From NCBI RefSeq assembly GCF_963678975.1, contig NC_089281.1, forward strand, positions 310,001-374,000: a DNA stretch of 64,000 bases, written 5' to 3'. The notes beneath the pieces were generated by a model, which saw only the letters and a list, made by a program, of their open reading frames with translations, had not been told where the DNA came from and did not search any database. This document shows, in pieces, positions 44,542-59,500 of this stretch. Source of the stretch: Dysidea avara. Lineage: Eukaryota; Porifera; Demospongiae; Dictyoceratida; Dysideidae. Position numbers and translations under genes: made by a program. The first letter of the stretch is position 1. Every line of letters starts with the position of its first letter.

Positions 44542-47500
44542 CTGTAGGAAGAGGTCATCACTAATGATTACCTAGCTTCTTCCTTACTTGGGTGGGTTCC
44601 TACGAGGTTTATATCCCACTCCAGGCATCCTGATCACATCCATGTAGTTACCATGCATCATGCAGTATATTGTTGCTGCTAGTGCATAGTAGTCCACCTG
44701 TAAGGGGTGGGGCTGGCTAGCATTATGTGACTACCAGCCATGCCTACCTGCCAGCTCCATGGTTTACCAGTCTTCATTTCAGTACATACAAAACCACTGG
44801 TATTGCTGGAGCCAGTGAATTGTGTACATGGGTCAAACGCCTTCATGTCAATTGATCGTCCAAAGTCAATCAGCTTAAGAGCACATTTACCACTGCCCCT
44901 AATAATAAGACCAAGACACAACTTCCTTATGACAAAGTGTATAAATTTCACTGCACTAACACAACTTCTTCCATGACATATGCATATTACAATGATAACA
45001 TTCTCAAGCAAATTTGCTTCTTGTAGGCTAACTTTGCCATTGATCTTCTGACTTAGCCTTTGCAAGGGTAACCAATGTATCCAATCTATTCATGTTAACA
45101 CATTCAGATAATATTATCAGAGTTAGCAAACACCAGTGTATTGTTTCCTTACTATTGAATGTACTTTGTACTATATAACTTTGACCTATAGGCAGTGTAT
45201 AACATGCTGTGGTCAGCAACAGTATTTTGACTTCTGATTTATCATATGCACACTTGTGCAGCTGTGATCACAAGAAGTCAAGTACACAGTTAAATACAGA
45301 TATAGGGATCACATGATGACTAACTTGATATACATGTTTAGTACTGTGTAATATCAAGCACCACCAGCACCTTATTATTATCATGTTAGCTATCCATAAA
45401 TGGATATAATAATATTATATGGTAGAAGCTAAGGAAAAAACAGTAGTATCTCCATTATATCGGAGGCAGATAAGTACTGAGAATGCTTCTGTATAAATGT
45501 CTAATTGAGTCCACATAGAGATCTCTGTGCATTTATCATGCTGGCTTGTTTAACTATTCTTTAACTTTTTTTAGTGATCTCTATTCTTCTTTCACACCAC
45601 CAGTCACCCACTACACAAATACCTGATGTCCACAATCATTATATTATCAGGTTTGATGTCACCGTGGATCACATGACACTGATGTAATTTATTCACCATG
45701 GTAACCAACTCAGCAGCATAAAATGCCACCACATCCTCATCTACACTGTAATTACGACGACTGGTCTTGATTGTGTTCACCAGGTCCTGATCACAACATT
45801 GACTACTGATCAGTCATCAACACATATACATACCAACATGGTCCCCAGTGCCTCATAGCTGGTCACTAACACACTACAATTGGTAGACATGTAACTGGCC
45901 TCCACTGTCATGAAGTGTTCCTATAGTTTGGGGCAGCAACAACAACAGGTATATATATACATCATGTTACGCTGGGGTCATTACACTACACTGGGGTCAT
46001 TACACTTTACTAATCTAAACCAGCCAAACTGTGAAAAAAGGACATGCCCACCCCCCACCCAAAAACCAGGGCAAAAAGATGTGAAAATCAAAGGCGGCAG
46101 CCATTGCTCCATTTCTTGGCTGTCACCTTTGATTTTCAACCCTGGCTTTTTGGAGGGCCGCAACCGTTTTCACAGTTTGGCTGTTTTGGTTTAGATATCA
46201 CATATACCCAAGCTCTTTAAAGTAAGATAAAAGAATTATTATGTCCATTTGACTATGTGTGTATTTTTAAATGATATTTTGTATGTATATATGCACATAT
46301 CGCTCTATAGGGTGACTTGAACTCACTACATGGTGACTTGATTGTAGCTGATTTTGCTACAGAGTGACTTGTTTGTAGCTGAACTCACTACATGGTGACA
46401 TAGCTGAACTCTCTATACAGGGTGATTTGTTGTAGCTGAACTCTCTACAGGATGACTTACTGCTCACTGAATGTTCTAATAGGATGACTGCACTAATAGA
46501 GTATCTTGATTGAGCATTTGTTACACAAGGCACTCCTACTATGGCGATGGTACAGGAAGCGCTTTACCCTGTATGCTCCTTGCAGCAGATACACTAGGTA
46601 CATTAACCCTCCTTGCAGCAGATACACTAGGTACATTAACCTAGTCTGGCACTGCCAACCCTATTATGCTACTCGCTCTTTGATTAGTTGGGCAGCGCTC
46701 GCTGTAAAAGGGTCTGGTCACAACTGCATACTAAACTTGTGCTCACTGCCACTATAGTGGCAGCACCAATCAAATCACAGCATTTTAAAATAACTTAATA
46801 TTTGGCACGTGACGAGTGAAACCATAGACACTATTGTCCGGAGGGTAAATTATCTACTGTAACTATGCATGGTCCTACTGGAGTGTGCCGTTGTAAACTG
46901 TATACAGTTTGGCTATACTCGAGACTGAAACCTGAGCAAATGAATTTCGCTTCCTTCTAAACCTTGTACCAAGATTCAAAACCATAATTCTACATTGTCA
47001 GTGTCTCCATGACAAAACCCGTGTGATTTATATGTTAATTAAATTCCAGTTACACAAGTTTAGTATGCGGTTGTAACCGGACCCTTTTACAGCGAGCGCC
47101 ACCCAACTAATCAAAAAGCAAGCGGCATAAAAGCGTCGGCAGCGCCAGACTAACATTAACCCTCCTCGCAGCAGATACACTAGTACCAAGAGTATTATAG
47201 TAGCAGGAGCACATCGAATCCAATGGACAAGGGAGCGTGTAACTCCATACACTACCAATACTATGGGCGAAATTCAAAAATGGCGTCCAGTGTACTATGC
47301 ATATAATTGGTTACATCATTCTTATGCACAACAGGGATATACTGAATGGGCTGCTACTCCATCGTCTAGAGTGAAAGTAGCAAAACTGCTTTGATAGGAA
47401 GATTGCCGAGTCGAAGGAAAAGCTTGGAATAGTCAAGTGGAGTAATTTTGCGTGATTATCAACTGTAGAAAGACTGTCCTGCTAAGCCTGTGCTACTATT

Positions 47501-50500
47501 CCTCGGTTGTGCCATTGATGTTTCCATAGCTTTGCTTTGTCGCAGCAGAAACGTGACATATTCGAGCATGTGCCTCCACATAATATCCTAATTAGAAAAT
47601 TTAAAAGTTACTTATTATAGTACACAGCAGCCATGTTGAATTTCGCTTTTTATGAAGTTACATGCTCCCTTGTCCATAGGATTTGATGTGCTCCTGACAG
47701 TAGTAACTAAGACTATCAAACAGGTGTATTACCCCGTGATTACTGATTGCATGAAGAAACATGGATACTTCAGTAATTGTTCATTTATATTGCCATTAAG
47801 GGGGCAAGCAACTATGTCCTATGGCTTCCATGAATAAAATTATGCGTTTTATATGAAGCTGTAAAGCCAACACAAGTACTGTTCTCCACCTGATAAATAA
47901 CACATGTTGTAGTTGAGACATTGAACTTCTGTTTAGTGTAAATCTGAGTGAAATCCTCTGAAGTATGTAGAAATTATGACATGGTTACAAAACACTGTAA
48001 TTTAACACTAAAATTGATTCTCCTCCTACAGCTAATTGTGAAACTCCCCAAAAATTCTTGTAGTGGCTTGTAATAACATTATGTTTATTACTTCCATACT
48101 TTTGTTACAAACATACTCAGGTAGCAGATGACAAAGTTTAAGAAGCATAGAACTAAAATTGTGAGACTAGATCTAAAATTTGTAGAATTCTCATTCTTTA
48201 AGTCTAAAATACTAAACTGAGTCTTAAAGTCAGTACTTCTAACTGGAGATGGTGATTTTTAATTACCACAAACACATCTGATGTGAAAGGGGATGGAAAG
48301 CAAGCACAGATCAATGAAAAACAAGATTTTGCTTGTGAAGCCATAGGAATTAGTAGCGTGCCCCCTTAAAGGTTGCTGTATTTAGCCCAATTCAGCCACT
48401 AAACCAAGTGAAAACATATTATAAAAGGGAAATGACTAATGTTAAAGTTCTGGCACTGCCAAGCGGATCCCTGAAGGCGTGGCAACTGTGCAACCATTTT
48501 TTAGCAAGCTGGAGTTATCTTGGTACACTTTCCTTGTATAATAACTGTTGAATACTAGATTGAATAACACGGAAAACTGGCGAACAGAGACCAGTTGCCA
48601 TGTACACCTTTCAAATTACCATTTCACGTAAACTTAAATATCAAATATCCATGTTATTTTACACAATCATTAATCACAGGCTAATACACTCTTGATATTA
48701 CTGTATATTAGGGATCATGGAGGCTTAGGTGCTTTTTTGCCCAAGAATGTCACTCAAAAACCAGCCTGTTTTCCTTCATAACAGCTTGGCAGTATCGGTT
48801 AGGCATAACCAAGCCTATAAATGTCTGTAGAGCGAACCCTTTTCTATAAGTTTCTATCTATCTACCTACCTACCTATCTATCTTTTAATTGTTTTAACTG
48901 AATTTTCTGCTAACTGACATGATGAAGCCAAGCATAGCTCGACTTTCAGGATTGGTTTCTTCACTGATCAATATTGCTTCGGACCAATAGGTAGGGCACA
49001 TGTTCAGTTGTGTGATTAATGTGTCTGATGCCAATCTTTCCTTTGATGTGGTATGCGATGGTAATGAATTGTGTTACTGCAAAAAGTGTACAGACAAGCG
49101 AAAAAATAGAAATTTCACAATTGAGTAGGGATCATATAAAATACAATGAAACAAAGGAGGTCATTTATACCTTCAGCTATACTAGTGGACATTTAATCTT
49201 CAGTCATAGCTACACATGACAGGTTGAAGTAGGCATTAATTGTCAGCTAGTACAGCTTCAAGTGTAGATGAACCTGCCTTGTTTCATAGCTTTTTTTTTT
49301 GCCTACGATCCTACTCAAATATAAAATTTCTAATCTTTTCTTACACTTGTAGAGTACTTACAATATTGATGTCTATTTTGGACTGGACTAGTCTACAGTG
49401 TAACTCTTCACTGATGTAATATTCCCATGGACAGGCTGGACTCTGTACCTGTAGTGACATGTGTAACTGATGATGTCATGTTGTTGACTACCTTGAGTGC
49501 CTTCTTGTCTCCATTATCATCAATAGCTAGGTAGATGGTAGCAAATGCTCCTTTACCGATTAGTTTCTTGATCAGGTAATTGTGTCCCCCTATAAGTGAC
49601 ACACATGATCACACGTGCACATACAGCAAATCCTTTAGTTGTCATTGTAATGTGATCACTCCTATCCTCTAAACTTACTGAGAGTCAATGTTGCCCGAAC
49701 TACACTACCTAAACCCCCAGCTGGTGTGACATAATTAAAGAGATCCAAAGTTTTAGCCTTTTGTGATGAATGGTCTTGGAGTTATAGCACTTGACAGTTG
49801 GCACAGTGATAAACTCGATTTGTACAGCAACAATCATACAGTACGATAGTAACTGTATAGTAGGGACCACAAAGGAGTAGGTATGGCCCACAAATAATAT
49901 CACCTGAAAACCAGCCTCAATTGTCCCTTACAATGATGAGGCAGTATTGGTGAGGTAAAACTAAGCCCAAACAAGCTTTCAGATTGACCCGAAATGCTTT
50001 CAACAAGTTGCTATGGAATTTAATTTTTTTTTTATTCAACGGAATTTTCTACTGACTGACTGAGTAAGTAATTAACTGACTGATGCCTTCAGACAAGCGT
50101 AACTCAATAATGGCTAAGGTTACAGGCTTGATTTTTTCTCTCTTTTCGACGTTGCTTCAGCCCGACAGGTGCCTTTTGGTATACCACAGTACATACAATG
50201 CATTCTTCATGGACTTACCAGTGTCCTCTTTGTGTCTCATTCATCTTTGCTGACAGGGAAAGTGTCGATTTGGCACACCTTCAAAACAGAAATCGTCCAT
50301 ATTTTTCATAGTGGCAATTTTGATTGCAGAGGTGCTTTTCAAACAGTTCTTGATTCGTATTGCTGTGTAACGGGTTGAGCATAGCCAACAGCGAAGCATA
50401 ATGGATACTTCACTTTTCAGACGATAATTAATAAAATTGGAGCGCGGCACCATTTCTTTTGGTAAGCGTAGATTGTAGAGGTTCTTCCGGGAAAGTTCTT

Positions 50501-53500
50501 GATTTGAAATGCTGTGTAATGGGTTGAAAATAGCTGACAACAAAGCGTAATGGTACTTCACTTTTCAGACGATAATTGATATAGCTGGGGCACGCGGTGC
50601 CATTTCAGATGCGGTATGCGTGGGTTCACCAGTCATAATAAAATTATAGTTGAAAATTCCAAATTTTTTCGTGTACTTGTACGGGAAATAAATGACTGGA
50701 TTTTGGAAAAACGATCCAAATCGCACATCAGAAGTTTCAAGATAAACGGTTTTAAAGAATTCAAGCCAGCATAACTCTCCAAGGATAGCAAGCACGCGTA
50801 TGAAATTTACACAATAGATGCATCAATCTATTACCTTTCAGGCCACTTCCAGTACTTGTAGCTGCTTGTAGAGTTTCCCACCTATTAAGATAGAAAATCT
50901 GAGCAGTTGGACGAGCGAAGTAGTATCACGAGTGCTCACAAAGGTTAGACCTCAAAATGGAGGCAGACCACGATTGGAGTCCAGAGACGAGATTACAAGG
51001 CTGTGCTGGCTCCTTAGTGGCTGATATGTGGCAAAATCCACAGAAAAAAACGTCTGGCCAACATTATCAGGCTGTCCACCAGTAAACCACTGGTTCTTGC
51101 GAAGCCAGGTCCTTCACAAGGCCTAAAACCACCACTCGAGCTCTACACACCACCCAGAAAAGACGTCTGTTAAAACCAGCCTCGAGTAGTTTGAGTGGTA
51201 CTGAGTGTCAATACTACTAGTACAATAGTGTAGCTATCCACTGGAGGTGTTAGTTAGATTTTGCCTGATGTGCAATTTGGATCGGTTTTGTAAAATCTGG
51301 TCACAATTACAGGCGCTCAATCATATCTCACAATTGAAACAAGCTACGAAGATGGGACTTGGCTCAATCTGTGCATTATGAACTGGCAAATTAATCAAAG
51401 TATATGCTTTTCCTGTACTCCTCCGTGTTGACAAAGAAGAAGGCCATTTCAACTAAGAAATGACGATGGTGAACTTTACCACATCATAAATAAACCACGT
51501 ATTCTTTGCTGTGCAAACATGAAACAAAGATTTTCTTACTCTCCATAAACAGGTGAATCCAATGGTGTATAGTTTTTAGCTTAATTTCAGTACGTACTAA
51601 TACAATTAAAGCGTGTGTAATTTTTCATGTAGTACATGTATTTTTACCCAGTGTATTTCAATACAGTTTTATGGCAAAATATAATTTTGTGAAAACGGCA
51701 GGTGTTTGCTCAGCGGGTCACATTTAATCCCTACTTCAGTCTATACCCATGCCTAAATTAAGGATTAAATGTCCACTAGTATATCTGCAGGTATAGGCAA
51801 CCTTCCTCATTTCACCAGTTTTCAGCTCCTTGTTTCACTACTTTACAAGAAACGTCTCTGCAATCAATCCAGTCACTACAGAAAATACGAGCGATTAGCC
51901 AAAGCTGCATTGTGCATCAACACCTTGCATTGTCAGCGAAAAGAACTGGAACACAAAGGAGGACAAAGACAAGTCCATGATGTGTGTATTGTACGTACTG
52001 TGGTTGGCATCTCGGGATGAAGTGATGTCAAACAGTGAAGAAATCAAGCCCATTGCCTCATCCATTGTCAAGTTATGCTTGGTGGAGGCACCAGTTAGTT
52101 AGTCAGCATAAAATTCTGCTAAATATATATATTTAATTCCATAAAGAAGTGTTTTGGAGGGGCTTGGCTTTGCCTAACCAACGCTGCCAAGTTGTCATGA
52201 AGGGAAAATTGAGGCTTGTTTTAGGGTAATATTTTTGGCTGGAAAAGAATGATACATTTCTAATAGAATAAACAGAAGGAAAACTTATTAGGAATTTTGT
52301 AACCTAGTAAGGACTGTTACCTTAAAAAATGAAGAAACTAGGGAGATCATGTGGTTTTTACAAATTTAATCCCTATATTAAACCTTCAAAATTAATTCTA
52401 CACAAAAAATTGCCTTCAAAATAACTCATTGTATGGTATCTGCTTGACCACCACCAACTGAGGCTCCACTGTAAAACAGGAGGATGTACCATGTCTAATG
52501 AATGAACATTCAAGTTCCACCTGGACCTCTGTTAGCACACTACATACACACTAACAGACCACACCTACCTAATGTAATAGTGGCATCAGTGTTCAATAGT
52601 GAAGGGAAGGATTCCTCTAGCTGACCGGGTGGTTTGATGCTGTTACTGACATTGTTACACATGTACTGTACTATACTAGTATGATAAGGATTGATGTCTT
52701 TAGGGAGTCCCTCCCTACTAGTACTGCTGAACTTGTCCCCCTTCAGCCACGCCCCTCTGCTACCCATGGAACTGGAGCTACTACTGCTACTGCTACTCCT
52801 AATGTCAGACTCCTCCGATATCAAACTGAGATTCCATGGGGTTTGCTGAGGCTTTGATCTTGTTCTTGACACTGGAGCTGGTTTATTATTGTTGACATGT
52901 CCATTGGTAGCTGTAGTCACAATATACAGGTGATCAATTATACATTTAATAATAAGTGTGGTACAATAGATTTTGTTTGTGTCCAATTCTTTGTATTCTG
53001 TGTCTCTTTGAAGTTTTCATAGAAATTATTATATTCCACAGATTACAAATTATATGAACATTAAAATTCCACTGTGTTACTGCCAGGTCATTGTAACATC
53101 ACCTAACTTTATCAGATACAGACTAGTCATATCTCTATGACACCATAAATAATGTGTGTCATATGGATTGGAAATACCCATATTATTTACATATTATTTA
53201 CATAGTGCTGCTGGGCCTTGACAGGTGGAAGACTTTGCAACCAGCAAATAAGTGTTTGTTGTTTACAGGTGGGTTAGTTACCACCTATACTAATTGGAGG
53301 CTGGGATGGGTAGGGAAGCTGGAGAGTAGTAAACAACAGCGTAAGAAAATCCAGGTTCAAAGGTGAAATATGGTGTTTCAAAACGGTTGTGTAAATTTCC
53401 TTTTTAAAAAACAGAAAGTGCAGCGTTGCTTCTTTGCTGCTGTTTACATTACTTGTAGCAGGTACAGTGTAGGAGATATTCACTGCTCCGCTATATATTT

Positions 53501-56500
53501 CCACTGTTTTGACAAAACTTCAAAAAACAGGTACTACATTGTGCAATTGTTTAGCTCAAACTGAGCAGTACTGTAGCATAAAATCTATTTCAATATTTCA
53601 CACATTTCTTTGGTTGTGTAAATGAGGTGACGAGAAGTTGGCTAATAGTACTGCTGCTGAAATATTAGCTGGTGCGTACCTGCCATTGTCACCTGTTGCA
53701 AACAATATGTCTCCCACATGTTGTGTTCTTGTTCAGTGCTGTGTTCTTGTTCAGTACAGTAGGCAACACAATAAACAATGTAAAAGGAATATGCACACCT
53801 TCAAACTGGCCTTCAAACAAGCCAGAGAAAGCCAAACAGCCACTCAGTACATTTCTTAATGTATCGGCATACCATAATTAGGATAGGAAAATAATTTAAC
53901 AGGTGTTTCCAATCCATTAGGAACACATATATTATCTATGATGACACACACAGTCATCACCAAACACACTACATGTACACACACACACTGCACTACTCAC
54001 CAGTAGGATAAGGTGTAGATGTGTAATCATCACAGTCAACAGGACGTGGTATATCAAACTGCGTGGACTGGTCAGCTAATACTGACAATTGGAACTTGCT
54101 AGTGTGCTCAGCAGGGATGGGATCAAGTTGTATACTTTCTCTCTTCTTCCTCTGACTAATACTACTACTATTAGCTGTCTTATCGTCAACCCTACCAACA
54201 GTTCAACTACTAAACTATATGATCATGACTACACTCACTTTGTCTCTTTTATTGATACTGACTTGTGGCGATTACTGGCTCTACAGAAGACACCATAGTA
54301 GTACTAAGTGTATAGTGTAGCTACGTGTTCTGTAGCCCAGACACCATAGTAGTACTAGTATATAGTGTAGCCTTGTGTTGTGGCCCAAGAAGACACCATA
54401 GTAGTACTAGTGTTAGTGTAGCTATGTGTTGTGTGGCCCAAGAAGACACCATAGTACTAGTGTTAGTGTAGCCATGTGTTGTGGCCCAAGAAGACACCAT
54501 AGTACTAGTGTTAGTGTAGCTATGTGTTGTGTGGCCCAAGAAGACACCATAGTACTAGTGTTAGTGTAGCTATGTGTCCTGTGGCCCAAGAAGCCAGCGT
54601 GCCACAACAGTGTGTTATTGACAGGAAGAACAATAATGTAATTTTCACGCATATGTAGCTCCATGCTGCTTTTATGAAATGAGATGATTTTTTCTATGGG
54701 AACGTTCTCCACCTTCTCAATACAATAAATGGTTGCAGAGTTATTAATGATTATTCACAAAAAATAAAACACCAACATGTTGTCACACTGAACCTCAAAA
54801 CTTTTGTTGTGGTTTGGAAGAAATTGAGCTAAAGATCATGAATCATGCAATCAAGTATTGCTATTAAAAAAATAACTTACCATGTCTCCCAGGCAAACCG
54901 CTTAGCAGAATGAGCAAAAAAAAAACAGATATATTATATCAAGAGTACATAATAAAAATAGGAAGGGAGAGTGTCTAACTGCCAATACAGCCTGTACAAA
55001 ATCACTGCGTATTATTGAAAAGACCATGATCTTTGAACAAATCAACACTTTTACTGACTATAGAGATCTGTTGATAGGTGTTGAGTGCTGTTGATAGGTG
55101 TTGAATAAAGTAAAGCCTTTGCTCTACCAATGTGTGGATGCTCTATAATACGCAGTGATTTTGGCTGAAGGTGTCCTAGTTAGACACTCTCCCTCCCTAT
55201 TTTTATTATGTACTCTTGATTATATAGTTATACAACAGGCACGAGTGCTCTGCCTGATATAAACGCACGAGCCTGAGGGCCGTTAGGCCCAAATGCGAGT
55301 GCGTTTATACAGGCAGAGCACAAGTGCACGTTGTATAACTGTTATGTACCTCTCACCTAATAGGTGGAAAGATCCAACGCTGCAGCTACATTTCTTTTAT
55401 AAGGTAGAATACCGCTATCGATTGTGGCACTCTAAAACTAACGACATTATTATGTATCAAGCATGGCCTTGACCATACAATCACATGGCAACGCTACAAT
55501 TGATTGTTATGGTGAGTTTCAATTAGAATAACACTTTAAAAAGCGATTTGTCAAGGTGGAAGCTTCGATCAAACTAGTAAGGTATGTAACTACGTTTATA
55601 TATATATGTAAATAGAGTTTTACTTGCCGTGTTTGCCTTTGATCACCATTCGCTGCTGCATGTATAATGTATTAGTGACGTCCCTGTATGGCCCCACAAT
55701 CGAATTACACATGTAAGGTTATATAAGAATTCGAGTAAACAGTGTAGCATCCTGCCACCTATTAGGTGAGGTGTTACGCCACTGGCACTTGTGCAATGTA
55801 GCACAAAACCGCAGCCAGTGCAATATAAATATATTGCACTGCGGTCATCAGTGCATTATAAGTTATGTACCACTCTGCGTGGGCAGTTCAAAGGCACCGC
55901 CAGTGCCATAATTTGTATATTGCACTGCTGCAGACTACAGCGAGTGCATTATAACTTATAACGCACTGGTTGCGGTTTTGTAGACCACAACGAGTGCATT
56001 ATAAGTTATAATGCACCAACCGCAGTGCAATATACAGATATTGCACTGGCTGCGGTTTTGTGCAGCATAGCACAAGTGCCGGTGGCGAAGACCAATACGA
56101 CACCTCACCTAATAGGTGGAAAGAAACTTCACAGATCACTCAAATTCTTTTATAGCCTGACATGTAAAGGTCGATTGTGGGCCATAACATCACCAATACG
56201 TATAGCTAATGTTTACAAGCAGCCAATGGAAATCTAAAAAGCCAACGCAGGTAGCCACAACTCTAGTCTACATGTATATAAACGTACTTATACACCTTAC
56301 TAGTCTGGTGCCATCTTAGCCCAGATTAAACTGTAGTCCACTTCAACAATGACTCAACAAAACAAATATATTCTAAATAATACTAATCTTTATGTTCGAT
56401 TGTGGTAACCAGTTTTGTCATGCCACCAGATTCGAGTTTAGCCAGTGTGAATAGTAAGAATTAGACTAGTATCGTTTAGTAGTTAGGTTTTGTTTACTTA

Positions 56501-59500
56501 AACCGTCTATTTAGCTGCTTTTTTTCGCTCGAGAGAATCACTATGGCGATTAGTCTGGCACTTAGTCTATATAGTGATTGAGTGATCACGCTGGCATGCT
56601 GAGCACTACATGATGAGAGTCAAACAGCAAATTCAGGTTAGTGATATAACCCATAGCGTACTAGCTTTCAATATCTCAGGTGGCTGCAGTACTGCAGGCG
56701 GAACGTCATCGCAACGTCCGGCTTGGTTACCAACAATCGGTGTTAGAAACCTGGCCTTTATAAGTGTTACAGCTGTCTTGTGAGACTCTCCCCACCTATT
56801 AGGTGAGTGGTACATAACAGTTATACAACGTGCACTCGTGCTCTGCCTGTATAAACGCACTTGCCTTTGGAGGCTCGTGCGTTTATATCAGGCAGAGCAC
56901 TCATGGCCGTTGTATAACTATATAATAATGCACTCGCTGCGGTTAGTGCAGCAGTGCTATATACGAATTATAGTACTCGCGGCGCCTTTGAACTGCCCAC
57001 GCAGAGTGGTACATTGGTAGACTAATCATCGCAGAAAGACCTTTTCAATGGTTTTGAAGAATTGGATTTAAAATAATGTGATAATCAACAAGCGAGTGAT
57101 TGAGATACTCTAATAGTGCAGTCATCCTATTAGAGCTGTCAACTGCTTAATGATAGCCCTGTAGAGTTCAGCTATGTAACAAGTCCTCCTGCAAGGAGTC
57201 AAGCTACATACAAGACAAGTCAACCTGTAGGAAGTAGAGAGTTCAGCTACATAACAAATCACTCTGTAAAACATTCACCCACAAACAAATTGCCTCATAC
57301 AAGTTTCCCTGTAGAGAGTTCATGATGAGTCTATAATGAGTTCTTAGGAGCAGTTACCCTTTTGGTACATGAAACATTTCATCAAAACCATAATAAATAA
57401 ATACTTCCTACAGTAAAGTTAGTCCCAAAGCCTAGTTTTCAGATTTATAAGTGATATCTCTACCAAGCTGTGAAAAAGGGGTGCAGCCTCCAAGGATCAA
57501 TTTCATTGTTACAGACGTTCATTAACTCTTTAAAAGTCTGTGAACTATGGGGGTATATTCAACAATGTATATTGAAGATATTTTCACCATAGAGATGGCT
57601 TTTATAATTAAGTGCAAGATAACTATGTTTCTTATTTCATATGAAATTAGCAGCTGCTTTATGGTGTTATGGGCGTACAAATTTTATGTTACAGACGTAC
57701 AGCTCTGATTTCGGCTTAAAATTATATCAGAAATATTTCTTTATGATACAATGGTGTGTAAATGTATGTCCGTAAAAATGGAATGGACCATACATATGTA
57801 TCGAAAGTGTAGAAATTTTTGTGGTGCATAAATTTTCATGGAATTCATGGTTTGCAGTTGATCCACGAAAATTAATCCGCATACAGCTGATTCACGAAAA
57901 TTAATCCATTTAGAAACTCACGTCTCAGCTCGAGCAGACCTAATAACCGTTGCCACCAATGCACTTTCCTTATACTATTAATGCGCATAATAGCATATTA
58001 ATTCTATGTAATGCGCAATGTACAGCCTGACGACGACACGTGCACTTATTCACCACGTGAATATATACTTGTTCAACCGTTTCCTCTGATTCCAGCAGGC
58101 AAGATTCTTTTGTGGTGAGTCAACTCCACAAAATGGTTTGCTTAGTCCCAGATAAGTGCGCCAGCGTAAATGGAGTAGCCAAGCTGTTAAGCTGTAGCGA
58201 CCTTAAAGTACAAATTTAGCTCTCCGCGGCTCCTCGAGAAAGTAAACTGGCTCATCGAGATTAAACCACAAAAATTATACCAACAAAATTTTACCCACTT
58301 GCAAACTGCCTTTTTGGCAAACCATGAAATTTTACCCACAAAATTTAATACGCTTACAGTATATGTACATGCCTCACTATGCTGTAAGTGCTTCAAATGT
58401 TACTCGCAGTGTTAACCCATTGACGGCCAAATTCTCCAGGACCCCTGGCCGAATTTCCAAATCGCATCATACTAACCGTCCAGTACACAGAACTACTTAG
58501 TAACCATATATCTAAATACTCGCTATAAACTAAGGAGGTCAACTGTGTTATTTTTGTTTACATAACAGCAACCACAACCAGCCCAAACAAACAACGGAAT
58601 CCCAACTAGCTATTCACTAAGGTGTATTACACTCCAAAGAACTACTTTATAGTTTACTTACAATGCGATCCATTCCACAGCTGGTTTCTTCGTGATTTGT
58701 CCTAGTTCTGCTGTTGTGTATGCATATCTGTACCTGTGTCCACCATGCCACGTCTGGGATAAAGCAGCTGACTGTTGACTTTACCTGTCTCCATCGATGT
58801 ATAACACTTTCTTTGTTATCAGCTACTAGGTTTTAAGTCAAAGAACGATTTAATTCGCCTATTATAACAGGTTACACTTTACGCTATTACATAACAAACG
58901 CACACTAGTCTGGGAAGGATCCGGTTATCCCAGAAACGGGACCTCTATGGGCGTGTCCATTTCAGTACTAGCGCATCTTGCTATGAAACACATTTTACAA
59001 GTTATAGTGAAGCTAAAGTTTATTCTATGAGTGAGTTTGATTCCATGCCATCATATGGCAGCAGTGGCTGTTAATGGGTTAAAATAAGTTATTCTGTGGA
59101 ACATCTGATCAATCCCCCTCCCACTCCAAAACATAGCAGGATCAAGGATACAGAATGATACTGTACCATATGGAGCTGTATGCATTCAGACTGTACTTGT
59201 AGTACAACTACACACACCATCTGTTTTCATGTTTACACACTGTTCATGCATAGTAGCTGTACAACATGTACTGTACAAATCTTCACTAAGCGTTAAGCAT
59301 ATAAATCTTTCTTATAAGCACAAACCAAGAGATACATCCAGTGATTCCAGTCTCTACCAAACAGCAGATAATGCATAAAAACATCTACTACAATTAAGGT
59401 CACTTGAATACTGCGTTTATTTGCTGCTTAGTACTATAAGGTAACTGACAACAAGGCAGCTTTATCTAGTGGATCTGGAAGAATTTTATGGTCACTCCAG

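Noticed and set aside
54321-54712. Repetitive open frames (VSSWATQHIATL pattern)
   Set aside because: Produced by the 57-bp tandem repeat, whose unit length is a multiple of three.
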